From: Candidatus Roseilinea sp.
GTDB taxonomy: Bacteria > Chloroflexota > Anaerolineae > J036 > Brachytrichaceae
Length of the DNA: 39,502 nucleotides
Assembly (NCBI GenBank): GCA_025055235.1
Contig: JANWYN010000057.1
Location: forward strand, 1 to 39,502
Reading direction: 5' to 3'
The stretch's first letter is position 1, and each line of letters begins with the position of its first letter. Made by a program: the position numbers and the translations under genes. The notes below the pieces were generated by a model, which did not search any database, was not told the origin of the DNA, and was given only the letters and a program-made list of their open reading frames with translations. Shown here piece by piece: positions 15,425-22,628 of this stretch.

Positions 15425-16357
15425 TCAGAAGTGCGGCTTGCCCAGGATCTTCTGGCCGGTGTTGACAACGACGGTGTCGGCGCCCGGCGGCATCGGGATG
15501 GGCTGGCCATCCTTGGCTGCTGCGATGACGTTACCGTTGGCGTCGAGCACCTCGAACGTGAAGCGGTCCAAGTCGCGCGGCGCCGGCCCGGCGATGTATG
15601 TGCCGTCGAGCTGGAACTGCGAGCCGTGGCATGGGCAGGCGAATATTCTCGCTGCCTCGCTCCATGGATAGATGCAACCCAGGTGCGTACAAACCTTGTA
15701 GAGCGCATTGATGCCGGCATCGGTATGAACCAGCCAGAACTTGCCGGCGTTGTTCGGCACCGGCGCGCCGTTTACCTCGGGGAATTCATCGGCGCGCACG
15801 GTGATCTTGCCACCGAATTCGCCCGCCCGGAAGCGCGGCATGGCGAAGAAGAATGTGATGCCGGCGAACTGGGCCAAGAAGAGCGCCATGGACGCGCCCC
15901 ACACGTAGTTGAGGAACTCGCGCCGCGTCACGCCTTTCGGCGGAGCAGCCGGCGCTACTTCTTCCTTCGCGGCAGCGGCTGCCGGTTTGGATGCTGCGGC
16001 GGCTGCTGCACCTGCTGCGGCAGCGGGCCTAGCCGCGGCCGCCGGCGTTGCCGGTTTCGCAGCGCTCGCGGCGGCAGCAGGCTTAGCCGCGCCCGCAGGC
16101 GCAGCCGGTTTAGCCGCACTTGCTGGCGTCGCGGGTTTAGCAGCGCCGGTCGCAGCCGCCGGCTTAGCGCCCGCGGTGGCCGCCGGTTTCGCTGCTCCGG
16201 CTGTTGCGCTTGCGACATCCTCAGCCGCTTGCTTAGCTGCCTGGCCTGCCTGTTCGGTCGCAGCCTTGATGTCCTCAGCCGCCTGTCCGGCCGCGGCTGC
16301 GGCTTCTTCTGCAGCCTGAGAGGCTTGTGATCCCTTCGGTTCCGTTGTTTCTGCCAT
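15425..16357 (-). CDS. Rieske iron-sulfur protein with long Ala/Pro/Lys-rich N-terminus
   Basis: A 310-residue Rieske subunit, first gene of the operon. ATG 16357 is chosen because AAGGAG (16368-16363) lies 5 nt upstream; a GTG at 16363 overlaps that site. Residues 1-142 are low-complexity Ala-rich sequence with about eight AAKPA-type repeats. The Tat-like [11 protein letters not shown] precedes a membrane segment (about 149-173). The 2Fe-2S cluster motifs CTHLGC (223-228) and CPCHGSQF (241-248) are intact, followed by GPAPRDL. The extension should stay in the cytoplasm, since the Tat signal anchor lies after it. Its role is unknown; the histone-H1-like composition suggests flexible contact with a polyanion or another subunit. 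Confidence 0.92.
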   Translation of the reverse strand: MAETTEPKGSQASQAAEEAAAAAGQAAEDIKAATEQAGQAAKQAAEDVASATAGAAKPAATAGAKPAAATGAAKPATPASAAKPAAPAGAAKPAAAASAAKPATPAAAARPAAAAGAAAAAASKPAAAAAKEEVAPAAPPKGVTRREFLNYVWGASMALFLAQFAGITFFFAMPRFRAGEFGGKITVRADEFPEVNGAPVPNNAGKFWLVHTDAGINALYKVCTHLGCIYPWSEAARIFACPCHGSQFQLDGTYIAGPAPRDLDRFTFEVLDANGNVIAAAKDGQPIPMPPGADTVVVNTGQKILGKPHF

Positions 16358-16490
16358 TGACACTCCTTCAAAGCCGTTTGCGCCGTGTAACTTCGATGAC
16401 CGCCGAGCTACGCTCGGGCTTCACATTTGACCGGTTCGAGCACGAGACCCTCTGGTGTGGACGCGATGAAGCGGTCTCGGCCAGGTGCGC

Positions 16491-16519
16491 AATATATCAC
16501 GAGCTACCCACCTTGTCAG
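16491..16519 (-). promoter_or_regulatory. Promoter of the Rieske/cytochrome b/c operon
   Basis: On the minus strand CTGACA (16519-16514), a 17-bp spacer and TATATT (16496-16491) give a good sigma-70-type promoter. Transcription would start near 16484, leaving a leader of about 125 nt before the Rieske ATG. Confidence 0.65.
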
Positions 16520-16533
16520 TGACGTTTTGTCAC
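16519..16533. promoter_or_regulatory. Palindromic operator candidate upstream of bc operon
   Basis: GTGAC-N5-GTCAC (16519-16523 and 16529-16533) lies immediately upstream of the -35 element and shares its first base. It resembles CRP/FNR-superfamily half-sites (GTGA...TCAC) but with 7 rather than 6 bases between them. Confidence 0.4.
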
Positions 16534-16542
16534 GGGTAAATA

Positions 16543-16566
16543 TGACATTCGTCCAACGAAATGTCA
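16543..16566 (-). terminator. Imperfect hairpin at the uppP 3' end
   Basis: On the minus strand TGACATTTCGT pairs, with one bulge, with ACGAATGTCA and is followed by an AT-rich TATTTA. It includes the uppP stop codon. It is a weak terminator candidate separating uppP from the bc operon promoter. Confidence 0.35.
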
Positions 16567-17376
16567 CCTGAAGAAGCCGGCCGCAGCCAGCCCCAACAGG
16601 ACAATCCCGACGGCGATGCGATACCAGGCGAACGGCTTCAAGTCGCGCCGGGCGACGTAGCTGAGAAAGAACTTAATGACGACGAGGGCAACGAGGAAGG
16701 CAGAGGCCAACCCGACGGCGAACGCGGGCAGCTCGGTGGGGTGGATCGCGTCCAGGTTGCGCACAAAATCGAACACCGTCGCGGCCAGCATGGTGGGGAT
16801 GGAAAGGTAGAACGAGAAGCGCAGCGCGGTGGGCCGATCCATGCCGGCCAGCAAGCCGCCGATGATGGTGGACGCCGAGCGCGAGAAGCCCGGCCATAGC
16901 GAGGCGATCTGCGCGAGGCCGACAGTGAGCGCCTGGCGCCAATGGGCGTCTTCTACGTGATGCGTCGCTGCTCGGCGCGGCCGCCACTCTATGATCAACA
17001 TGATCACGCCGCCGGCGATTAGCGCGAACGCAACCGTGATCGGGTTGAAGAGGTTGTCCTTGATCAGGCGGCTGAGCAGCACGCCGACCACCGCTGCCGG
17101 GACGAACGCAATTCCAACGTTGAGCAGCAAGCGCTGCGCGCGCCGGTCGTGCGTCGCGCGTCGCAACAGGTCGAGCAAGTCGCGCGCGAAGTAAACGACG
17201 ACCGCCAGGATGGCACCGAGCTGGATGAAGATCTCGAACGTCGCAGCGATCGCTTCGGGGAAGCCGATCAACTTGCCGGTGACGATGAGGTGGCCGGTGG
17301 AGGAGATCGGGAGGAATTCGGTGAGGCCCTCGACGATGCCCATGACGAGCGCTTTGAACAGCAGTGATAAATCCAT
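16564..17376 (-). CDS. uppP: Undecaprenyl-diphosphate phosphatase
   Basis: A 270-residue integral membrane enzyme of the BacA/UppP family. It recycles undecaprenyl diphosphate to the monophosphate carrier for peptidoglycan and other envelope polymers. Signatures are VEGLTEFLPISSTGHL near the N-terminus and WPGFSRSASTI in the second half, carrying the catalytic Glu, Ser and Arg residues. About eight membrane segments are present. The frame is open upstream for more than 100 codons, but that part is repeat-derived. ATG 17376 is where the conserved protein begins, with TACGAT 8 nt upstream and no Shine-Dalgarno. Confidence 0.93.
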   Translation of the reverse strand: MDLSLLFKALVMGIVEGLTEFLPISSTGHLIVTGKLIGFPEAIAATFEIFIQLGAILAVVVYFARDLLDLLRRATHDRRAQRLLLNVGIAFVPAAVVGVLLSRLIKDNLFNPITVAFALIAGGVIMLIIEWRPRRAATHHVEDAHWRQALTVGLAQIASLWPGFSRSASTIIGGLLAGMDRPTALRFSFYLSIPTMLAATVFDFVRNLDAIHPTELPAFAVGLASAFLVALVVIKFFLSYVARRDLKPFAWYRIAVGIVLLGLAAAGFFR

Positions 17377-17405
17377 GGGCGCGGATCGTAACAGGTTTCG
17401 TCGAA

Positions 17406-17432
17406 CGCGGGCTGAGCCTGTCGAAGCCCGCG
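17406..17432. repeat. GCGGGCTGAGCCTGTCGAAGCC-type repeat, copy 1
   Basis: Self-complementary ends (CGCGGGCT...AGCCCGCG) flank a GAGCCTGTCGA core. Near-identical copies follow at 17479-17505 and 17612-17639, with an opposite-orientation copy at 28011-28036. Confidence 0.75.
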
Positions 17433-17478
17433 CCGAAGCCCGCATCAACGTTGCACCCTGATCGCCGCCGTCGTCTGA

Positions 17479-17505
17479 CGCGGGCTGAGCTTGCCGAAGC
17501 CCGCG
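17479..17505. repeat. GACAAGCTCAG-core repeat, copy 2
   Basis: Same palindromic repeat as 17406-17432, differing at two core positions (GAGCTTGCCGA). Confidence 0.75.
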
Positions 17506-17519
17506 CAGCCATGAATGGG

Positions 17520-17836
17520 CCGCGCTGAATGGGGCGGGGCGATGGGCAGATCCGTGCGGTAGCCGCGGGCTGCATGCCTGCGGCCGATGGGATGACCATC
17601 GCGCCGGCTGACGCGCAGGCTGAGCTTGTCGAAGCCCGCTTCTGCTGCAGAAGCAGCTAAAACACGGGTAGAGCAGGACTAGCACGGAAGTTCTGTGCAA
17701 CGAACAGTGCGAAAGCGGGAATCCAGCCATGCATAGTCTCTAGATGCCCTGTCATCCCCGCGCAGGCGGGGACATCCCCGCGTAGGCAGGGAGTGCGCGG
17801 GCATGACGCATCCGCGGTTCCAGGACTGAACACGCT
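17520..17836 (-). repeat. Composite dispersed repeat, copy A
   Basis: Read on the minus strand, this matches 27857-28135 in order. Shared blocks are GTGTT(C/T)AGTCCTGG, then CGTCATGCCCGCGC, then TATGCATGGCTGGATTCCCG, then a GACAAGCTCAG core, then GCGCGATGGTCATC, then GGCTACCGCACGGAT. Small indels separate the copies. Confidence 0.75.
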
Positions 17837-17888
17837 TCGACTGAGCAAACGGTATAAAGAGTGCACTCGTTCAAACCACAGAGTCTTG

Positions 17889-17894
17889 TAGACT
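17889..17894 (+). promoter_or_regulatory. -10 hexamer of the epimerase gene
   Basis: TAGACT lies 10 nt before ATG 17905 with no Shine-Dalgarno. A transcript starting 6-7 nt after it would have a leader of only a few bases. Confidence 0.35.
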
Positions 17895-17904
17895 GTCGAG
17901 GTTC

Positions 17905-18903
17905 ATGCTTGCGCTCGTCACCGGCGCGACCGGCTTCATCGGCGCCAACCTCGTCGAAACATTGAACCAGCGCGGCTGGGCGGTGCGTGCGCTGCACCGG
18001 CCGTCGTCGTCGCTCAAAGCGCTGGCCGGCCTGCACTACGAATCGGCCATCGGCGACGTGACCGACCCGGCGTCGCTCGGCGCGGCGATGGCCGGCGTGG
18101 ATGTGGTCTTCCACGTTGCGGCTGTCGCCGACTACTGGCGCAGCGATGCCGGCAAGATGATGCGCGTGAACGTGGGCGGCACGCGCAACGTGCTGCAGGC
18201 GGCGCTGGACGCGGGCGTGCGGCGCGTGGTGTTCACCAGCAGTTGCGCCTCGCTCGGCCGGCCGCCGTTCGGCCAGGCGCTCGACGAACGTGCGCAGTTC
18301 AACCTGCAGCCACACGAGTTCCCCTACGGCTACAGCAAGCACCTGGCCGAGCAGGTATGCCGCGAGTTCGTCGCGCGCGGGCTGGATGTGGTCATCGTCA
18401 ACCCGGCAGTGGTGTTCGGCCCGCGCGACGTCAACCTAATCAGCAGCAGCTTGATCGTCGAAGCGGCGCAGCGCATCATCCCCTTCGCCCCGCCCGGCGG
18501 CGTGAGCGTGGTGGACGTAGCCGATGTGTGTGCAGGGCACATCGCTGCTGCCGAGCGCGGATGCACCGGTGAGCGCTATATCCTGACCGGCGAGAACCTC
18601 ACCTACCGGCAACTGTTCGACATCGTGGCCGACGTGGTGGGCCGGTCACGGCCTCGTCTGGTGTTGCCGGCTGTGTTGTTCAAAGCAGTCGCTCCGGCGG
18701 TGGACTTCCTGCATCGTGGGTTGGGCTGCAAGCTGCCGGTCAGCGGCGAGCAGGTGCGCTTCGCCGCCGAGACATTTTGGTTCGACCCGAGCAAGGCCCG
18801 GCACGAACTGGGGCTGACGACGCGGCCGGTCGCCGAGACGATCGCGCGGACGTATGCGTGGTATGTGGCGCATGGGTATATAAACGTGGATCGTAGATCG
18901 TGA
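17905..18903 (+). CDS. NAD(P)-dependent epimerase/dehydratase (extended SDR)
   Basis: A 332-residue extended short-chain dehydrogenase. The nucleotide-binding motif is TGATGFIGANL (7-17), the acidic/aromatic patch is VVFHVAAVADYW, and the catalytic pair is Y...K in YGYSKHLAE. The sequence resembles dihydroflavonol-4-reductase-like and HpnA-like members, which act on sugar-nucleotides, ketones or hopanoid-related lipids. The exact substrate cannot be told. The final residues (NVDRRS and stop) are encoded within a heptamer repeat array, so the native C-terminus has been replaced or trimmed. It stands alone, with short flanking promoter space. Confidence 0.85.
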   Translation: MLALVTGATGFIGANLVETLNQRGWAVRALHRPSSSLKALAGLHYESAIGDVTDPASLGAAMAGVDVVFHVAAVADYWRSDAGKMMRVNVGGTRNVLQAALDAGVRRVVFTSSCASLGRPPFGQALDERAQFNLQPHEFPYGYSKHLAEQVCREFVARGLDVVIVNPAVVFGPRDVNLISSSLIVEAAQRIIPFAPPGGVSVVDVADVCAGHIAAAERGCTGERYILTGENLTYRQLFDIVADVVGRSRPRLVLPAVLFKAVAPAVDFLHRGLGCKLPVSGEQVRFAAETFWFDPSKARHELGLTTRPVAETIARTYAWYVAHGYINVDRRS

Positions 18904-18932
18904 ATCGTGAATCGTGGGTTGCGGAGCGTGGA
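18884..18932. repeat. Heptamer array 1, 5' of the S23 gene
   Basis: Seven consecutive 7-bp units of ATCGTGA type (including AACGTGG, ATCGTAG, ATCGTGA twice, ATCGTGG). The epimerase TGA (18901-18903) lies inside. The same units occur in reverse orientation at 19382-19423, on the other side of the S23 gene. Confidence 0.85.
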
Positions 18933-18975
18933 GCTCGTATGGAATCGGACTAGTCGTCCGTGAGAGGAGGAAGCA

Positions 18976-19377
18976 ATGATTGCAAAAGATCATCGCGAGT
19001 TGAGGGTCTGCCGGCTTGCCTTTGAATCGGCTCTGGAGATCCACAAACAAAGCGCACACTTCCCACCGGAGGAGAAATACAGCTTGACCGATCAGATCCG
19101 CCGATCGTCGAGATCCATCTGCGCCAACATCGCCGAAGCCTGGCGAAAGCGTCGCTATCCCAACAGCTTCGTGAGCAAATTGAGCGATGCCGATTCGGAA
19201 TCTGCCGAAGTGCTCGTGTGGCTCGAGTTCGCGCTGAGCTTCGGGTATATCACCAACGACGCCTTTCGAGAGCTGAACGACAGGTATGCGCATATTTCGA
19301 GTCAACTGGCGTTGATGATGGCCGAACCGGAGAAGTGGAAGCACCGCGAGCGCACCGATGCTTTGAACCAAAGCTAG
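18976..19377 (+). CDS. Four-helix-bundle protein, S23/23S-rRNA-intervening-sequence family
   Basis: A 133-residue all-helical protein matching the S23 family (TIGR02436-like) in layout: HRELRVCRLAFESALEIHK, then LTDQIRRSSRSICANIAEAWRKR, then FVSKLSDADSESAEVLVWLEFAL. Family members are often encoded inside 23S rRNA intervening sequences, or stand alone as here, and related Avd proteins serve diversity-generating retroelements. Function is unknown; a basic surface suggests nucleic-acid binding. AGGAGG (18965-18970) with a 5-nt spacer fixes the start. The gene is bracketed by inverted heptamer arrays (18884-18932 and 19382-19423), suggesting a discrete cassette of about 540 bp. No reverse transcriptase or rRNA lies nearby. 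Confidence 0.88.
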   Translation: MIAKDHRELRVCRLAFESALEIHKQSAHFPPEEKYSLTDQIRRSSRSICANIAEAWRKRRYPNSFVSKLSDADSESAEVLVWLEFALSFGYITNDAFRELNDRYAHISSQLALMMAEPEKWKHRERTDALNQS

Positions 19378-19381
19378 CTGC

Positions 19382-19423
19382 TTCCACTTCACGATCCACG
19401 ATCCACGTTGCACGTTACACGAT
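19382..19423. repeat. Heptamer array 2, 3' of the S23 gene (inverted)
   Basis: Six consecutive 7-bp units of N-CACG-(A/T)-T type. Their reverse complements include ATCGTGA, ATCGTGG and AACGTGG, identical to units of array 1. The array begins 4 nt after the S23 stop and ends 5 nt before the holA ATG. Confidence 0.85.
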
Positions 19424-19428
19424 TTGCC

Positions 19429-20448
19429 ATGTGGTACCTCTTCCATGGCCCGAACACCCTGGCGCGCGATGAGGAAATCGCTCGCATGAAGGCGAAACTG
19501 GGCAAGCCGGAGATAGCATCGCTCAACACGACGGTCATCGAGCGGGGCGCGCCGTTGCGCGACCTGATCGCGGCATGCGACGCGATGCCCTTCCTCACCG
19601 ATAAACGCCTGGTGATTGCGCCGGGCTGGCTGACCGGCCTGGGTGTGCCGAAAGCCAAGGCCAAGCCGGGGGACGCCGGCCCGCTGCAAGCGCTGCTCGC
19701 CTACCTGCCGGCTATGCCGGAGACCACGCGCCTGGTGTTCGCCGAAGACGTCACCCTGGACGATGCGCACCCGATCGTCAAGCTCGCCGCCGACAAGGCT
19801 GGCGGCGGCGTCGTCAGACGCTACGAGCTGCCGCCCGATCCTGTGCCATGGATCATTGAACGCGCGAAGGCGAAGGGCGGGGATATCTCGCACCAGGCTG
19901 CACAATTGCTCTCCATCAAGATCAACCGCGGCAACCCCAACGATCGCGATCATTTCGAATCCGACAGCCGGGCATACTTGCTCAAGCTGGACAACGAACT
20001 CGACAAGCTGGTGAGCTACGCGCTGGGCCGGCGCATCGAAAGCGCGGATGTCGAGTTGTTGGTGCAGGACGAGGACGTAGCCGACATATTCAAGTTCGTG
20101 GACGCAATGGGTGCGCGCGACGCCGAGGCTGCCTATCGCGCCATGCGCGGCCTGTTGGCACGCGGCGAGTCGCCGCTGGTCGTGCTTGCGCACATCGCCC
20201 GGCAGACGCGCCTGCTCATCCAAGCGAAGGAGAATGCGCATCTCAGCCCGGAGCAACTGGCGCGCGCAATCGGCGTGCATCCGTTCGTGGCGAAGAAGGT
20301 GTCGCAGCAGGCCGGCCGCTTCTCGCTGAGCGAGCTGGAGCAAGCACACGCTGCGCTGTTGGAAGCCGACCTGGCCATCAAGACCGGACGGATGGACGAC
20401 GCGACTGCGCTCGATGTGCTGGTGGCGGCACTGTGCGCGGAAGCATGA
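19429..20448 (+). CDS. holA: DNA polymerase III delta subunit
   Basis: A 339-residue clamp-loader subunit. It opens the sliding clamp as part of the delta/delta-prime/tau assembly during chromosome replication. Family signs are the start MWYLFHGPNTLARDE, the MPFLTDKRLVI stretch of domain I (usually PFF..RRLV), the Walker-less ATPase-like fold, the ELDKLVSYA helix of domain III, and the C-terminal collar with HIARQTRLLIQAKE. ATG 19429 is taken because it starts the conserved sequence; an in-frame TTG at 19408 lies in the repeat array. There is no Shine-Dalgarno, and the space where one would lie is occupied by heptamer array 2. Confidence 0.88.
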   Translation: MWYLFHGPNTLARDEEIARMKAKLGKPEIASLNTTVIERGAPLRDLIAACDAMPFLTDKRLVIAPGWLTGLGVPKAKAKPGDAGPLQALLAYLPAMPETTRLVFAEDVTLDDAHPIVKLAADKAGGGVVRRYELPPDPVPWIIERAKAKGGDISHQAAQLLSIKINRGNPNDRDHFESDSRAYLLKLDNELDKLVSYALGRRIESADVELLVQDEDVADIFKFVDAMGARDAEAAYRAMRGLLARGESPLVVLAHIARQTRLLIQAKENAHLSPEQLARAIGVHPFVAKKVSQQAGRFSLSELEQAHAALLEADLAIKTGRMDDATALDVLVAALCAEA

Positions 20449-20460
20449 CCGATGTCGGGA

Positions 20461-20600
20461 TGATGGACGATCAATAATGGATGATTGATGATGGATGATT
20501 GATGATTGCAAACTGACGACCAGCGACTAACGACTAACGACCAGCCACCAGCAACCAGCAACTAGCCACCAGCCACCAGCGACTAGCCACCAGCAATCAA
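20461..20600. repeat. Heptamer array 3: about 20 units in one register
   Basis: The stretch divides into 20 successive 7-bp units. The left third is TGATGGA/TGATTGA type and the rest CGACTAA/CCACCAG type. All 20 units have A at position 3, and position 4 is T or C throughout. It lies between the convergent holA and SH3 genes and contains the SH3 gene's last codons and stop (20583-20585). Confidence 0.9.
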
Positions 20601-20927
20601 AGCCAGCTTGGCCATCGGCGCCCAGCCGGTTTCGCCGGCGGCGTTCCGGCACAGTGCCCAGCCGTCCCGCACGTCGAGCACCTCTACGACTTCGCCGGCG
20701 CGCACGGTCAGCTCGCGCGCATCGTAGTCCTCGCGCGCTATGAAGCGGTAGTCCTCTTCCTCGAAGAAGCTGTCATGTACCCATCCGCTGCGGCCGCGCT
20801 TGTCGGTGCACCACCACCAGCCGGGATGGTCTGCATCCGGGCGCTCGACCGTGATGGACTCGCCGCGCTCGAAGCGAATCGGATCGTCGTATGAGCGGAC
20901 GTGATCTTCGACGACGCGATATTGCAT
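20583..20927 (-). CDS. Tandem SH3-domain protein
   Basis: A 114-residue protein made of two SH3-like domains. The first is about 3-55 (DPIRFERGESITVER, then WWWCTDKRGRSGWVHDSFFE). The second is about 58-110 (ELTVRAGEVVEVL, then GWALCRNAAGETGWAPMAKLAL). There is no signal peptide, so it is probably cytoplasmic and binds protein or peptide. It starts 9 bp after the LacI-type regulator stop and is likely co-transcribed with it. The last residues (IAGG) and TAG fall in heptamer array 3, so the tail has been set by the repeat. Function is unknown. Confidence 0.8.
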   Translation of the reverse strand: MQYRVVEDHVRSYDDPIRFERGESITVERPDADHPGWWWCTDKRGRSGWVHDSFFEEEDYRFIAREDYDARELTVRAGEVVEVLDVRDGWALCRNAAGETGWAPMAKLALIAGG

Positions 20928-20936
20928 CGCTGGTTT

Positions 20937-22058
20937 TCATCCTCCGGGGCGGGCGCTGCTCTCGCGCACGACCAGCTCCACCGGCAACATGATGTGCTGC
21001 GGATCGGCCGACCCTTCGCGGCGCAGCATCTGGATGAACATCTCGGCGGCGCGGCGGCCTTTCTCGCGCGTCGGCTGGCGCACCGTGGTGAGCGCCGGCC
21101 GCAGCAAATGGCTCGCCTCGATGTCGTCAAAGCCCACCACCGATAGATCCTCCGGCACGCGCACACCGGCGCAGTGCGCCGCCTCAATCACGCCAAAGGC
21201 GATCACGTCGCTCAGCGCGACCACAGCGGTGGGGCGCGGTCGCAGATCTGCTGCAAGCTGGAAGGCGCGTTTGCCGCCCGCCACGTCACAAGAACATTCG
21301 ATGATGTGGATGTTAGGGGAGCGCAACGACGCGCCGGCTTCTTCCAGCGCCGCCCGATAGCCCGCGAAGCGGTGCCGGAGCGTGCCGGTGTAATCCTCGA
21401 CGCGGCCGGTGAAGAACTCGAATGATGCGATGGCAATGTTCCGGTGATCCAGGTCTAGCACATGCTTCATGGCGAGATAAGCGCCGCGGTAATCATCTAC
21501 CTGCACCGAAGCGATGTCCTCCGGCGCGTCGGCGTCAAGCATGACGAACGGAATGCGGCGCAGGCGCAGCGCCCGCACGGCTTTGTCGTCGGCGCTCAGG
21601 CCGGTGACGATGCACCCGTCCACCAGCGCGGCATACGTCGCTTCCACCAGCGAGCCGCGCATCGGCGGCACGATCACCAGCGACATGCCCTCGGCTTTGC
21701 ACACTTCGCCGATCCCGCTCATCAGCTCGGCGAAGAAGGGATTGCTCAGCACGTTCGGGATGTCCTGCGGCACGATCACGCCCAGCGCGTGGGTGCGGCG
21801 CGTATTCAGGCTGCGCGCAACCGGGTTGGGCGTGTATCCCAGTTCGCGGGCCACGTCGAGGATGTGGCGCGTGGTCTCGGCAGAGAGCCGCCCAGGCTTG
21901 TTGAAGGCGAACGAAACAGCGGTCTTCGACACGCCGGCGTGTCTGGCGATGTCGCTGATGGTGACTTTGTGGCTGTGGACGCGTCGCCGGCGTTTGCCTT
22001 GGCCAGATCCGTTAGTGTGATCAGGCGGCTCCTCGGCGGCTGGACTTCGTTCTGTCAC
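20937..22058 (-). CDS. LacI-family transcriptional regulator
   Basis: A 373-residue regulator. GTG 22058 is chosen because AGGA lies 4 nt upstream (22066-22063); the frame continues up to a TTG at 22109 without a better site. An Arg-rich N-terminal tail (GKRRRRVHSHK) precedes the LacI helix-turn-helix, VTISDIARHAGVSKTAVSFAFN (about 32-53), and the hinge helix VARSLNTRRTHALGVIVP. The remainder is a periplasmic-binding-protein-like effector domain ending in VVGFDDIEASHLLRPALTTVRQP. The effector is probably a sugar or nucleoside, but no sugar operon is adjacent. It probably autoregulates through an AACGTT-centred site at about 22105-22118. Confidence 0.9.
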   Translation of the reverse strand: MTERSPAAEEPPDHTNGSGQGKRRRRVHSHKVTISDIARHAGVSKTAVSFAFNKPGRLSAETTRHILDVARELGYTPNPVARSLNTRRTHALGVIVPQDIPNVLSNPFFAELMSGIGEVCKAEGMSLVIVPPMRGSLVEATYAALVDGCIVTGLSADDKAVRALRLRRIPFVMLDADAPEDIASVQVDDYRGAYLAMKHVLDLDHRNIAIASFEFFTGRVEDYTGTLRHRFAGYRAALEEAGASLRSPNIHIIECSCDVAGGKRAFQLAADLRPRPTAVVALSDVIAFGVIEAAHCAGVRVPEDLSVVGFDDIEASHLLRPALTTVRQPTREKGRRAAEMFIQMLRREGSADPQHIMLPVELVVRESSARPGG

Positions 22059-22104
22059 TCGATCCTCACATTCGAAATCGCATTCTCGGCTCGCACAGAA
22101 TAAC

Positions 22105-22118
22105 GCCAAACGTTAACC
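22105..22118. promoter_or_regulatory. Candidate LacI-family operator
   Basis: GCCAAACGTTAACC contains a perfect AACGTT core with partly symmetric flanks, the kind of CG-centred palindrome LacI proteins bind. It sits between the divergent regulator gene and the DUF1992 gene. Confidence 0.35.
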
Positions 22119-22157
22119 AGTTTATCATCGCCGCCGGATTTTCGCGACGCGTGGTTT

Positions 22158-22163
22158 TACAAT
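22158..22163 (+). promoter_or_regulatory. -10 hexamer giving a leaderless DUF1992 mRNA
   Basis: TACAAT ends 6 nt before ATG 22170, exactly where transcription would begin at the A of the start codon. No Shine-Dalgarno is present. Confidence 0.55.
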
Positions 22164-22169
22164 GCAGCC

Positions 22170-22628
22170 ATGAACCTCGGCCGATTGATCGAGCAAAAGT
22201 TGAAGGAAGCCCGCGAGGCGGGCAAGTTCGACAACCTGCCGCGCAAAGGGCGGCTCGATCTCAGCGAAGACGACGGCGTGCCGGAAGACGAGCGCTTAGC
22301 GATGCACCTGCTGAAGTCGAATGACTTTTTGCCGGCGTGGATCGAGGAGGACAAGGCGTTGCGCGAGAAGCTCGCCGAGGCGCGCGGCGCGCTCTACCGC
22401 GCCTATGCCTGGCGGCGTCGCCGGCTGGCGCAGGCGGTGCATGCCGGCGAACGTAGCCGCATCGAGCGCGAATGGGAACGCGCACGTGCAAAGTTCGAAC
22501 GGGACGTTGAGGAGATCAATCGCGACATCTTCCACTTCAACCTGCGCGCGCCGTCATCGGCGGTGCATCGCCTGCCGCTGCGCCTGCAAGAGGAGTATGC
22601 GCGGCTGGAGCGGGCGATGGATGATTGA
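22170..22628 (+). CDS. DUF1992 (DnaJ subfamily C member 28-like) protein
   Basis: A 152-residue soluble protein with the DUF1992 signature LIEQKLKEAREAGKFDNLPRKGRLDLSED at 6-34, also found in the eukaryotic DNAJC28 protein. It lacks a J domain. The rest is strongly charged and helical (EREWERARAKFERDVEEINRDI), probably coiled coil. Molecular function is unknown in bacteria. It has its own -10 (TACAAT, 22158-22163) and is divergent from the LacI gene. The final MDD and stop lie in heptamer array 4. Confidence 0.85.
   Translation: MNLGRLIEQKLKEAREAGKFDNLPRKGRLDLSEDDGVPEDERLAMHLLKSNDFLPAWIEEDKALREKLAEARGALYRAYAWRRRRLAQAVHAGERSRIEREWERARAKFERDVEEINRDIFHFNLRAPSSAVHRLPLRLQEEYARLERAMDD

Larger units (their letters stand above)
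17377..17904. other. Repeat-filled intergenic region
   Basis: A divergent 528-bp gap between uppP and the epimerase. It holds three copies of the GACAAGCTCAG-core palindromic repeat (17406-17432, 17479-17505, 17612-17639) and the larger composite repeat shared with 27857-28135. Promoter elements for the two genes lie at its extreme ends. Confidence 0.7.

Noticed and set aside
17377-17730. Long N-terminal extension of the uppP frame
   Set aside because: It is open only because repeats (LRQAQPA-like translations) lack stops. The conserved protein starts at ATG 17376 with its own -10 just upstream.
17657-17866. Small ORF translating the composite repeat (PACAGMTG, HGWIPAFALF)
   Set aside because: The same pseudo-protein fragments recur at 27834-28193 and 33412-33801 in different frames. 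They are translations of a dispersed DNA repeat, not genes.
18976-19377. S23 gene as part of an rRNA operon or diversity-generating retroelement
   Set aside because: No rRNA sequence, reverse transcriptase, or template/variable repeat pair is visible nearby.
18646-20511. Long minus-strand ORF opposite the epimerase tail, S23 and holA genes
   Set aside because: It is antisense to three recognisable genes and its composition is shadow-like.
18884-20600. Heptamer arrays as a CRISPR array
   Set aside because: Units are contiguous 7-mers with no unique spacers of about 30 bp, and there are no cas genes in the window.
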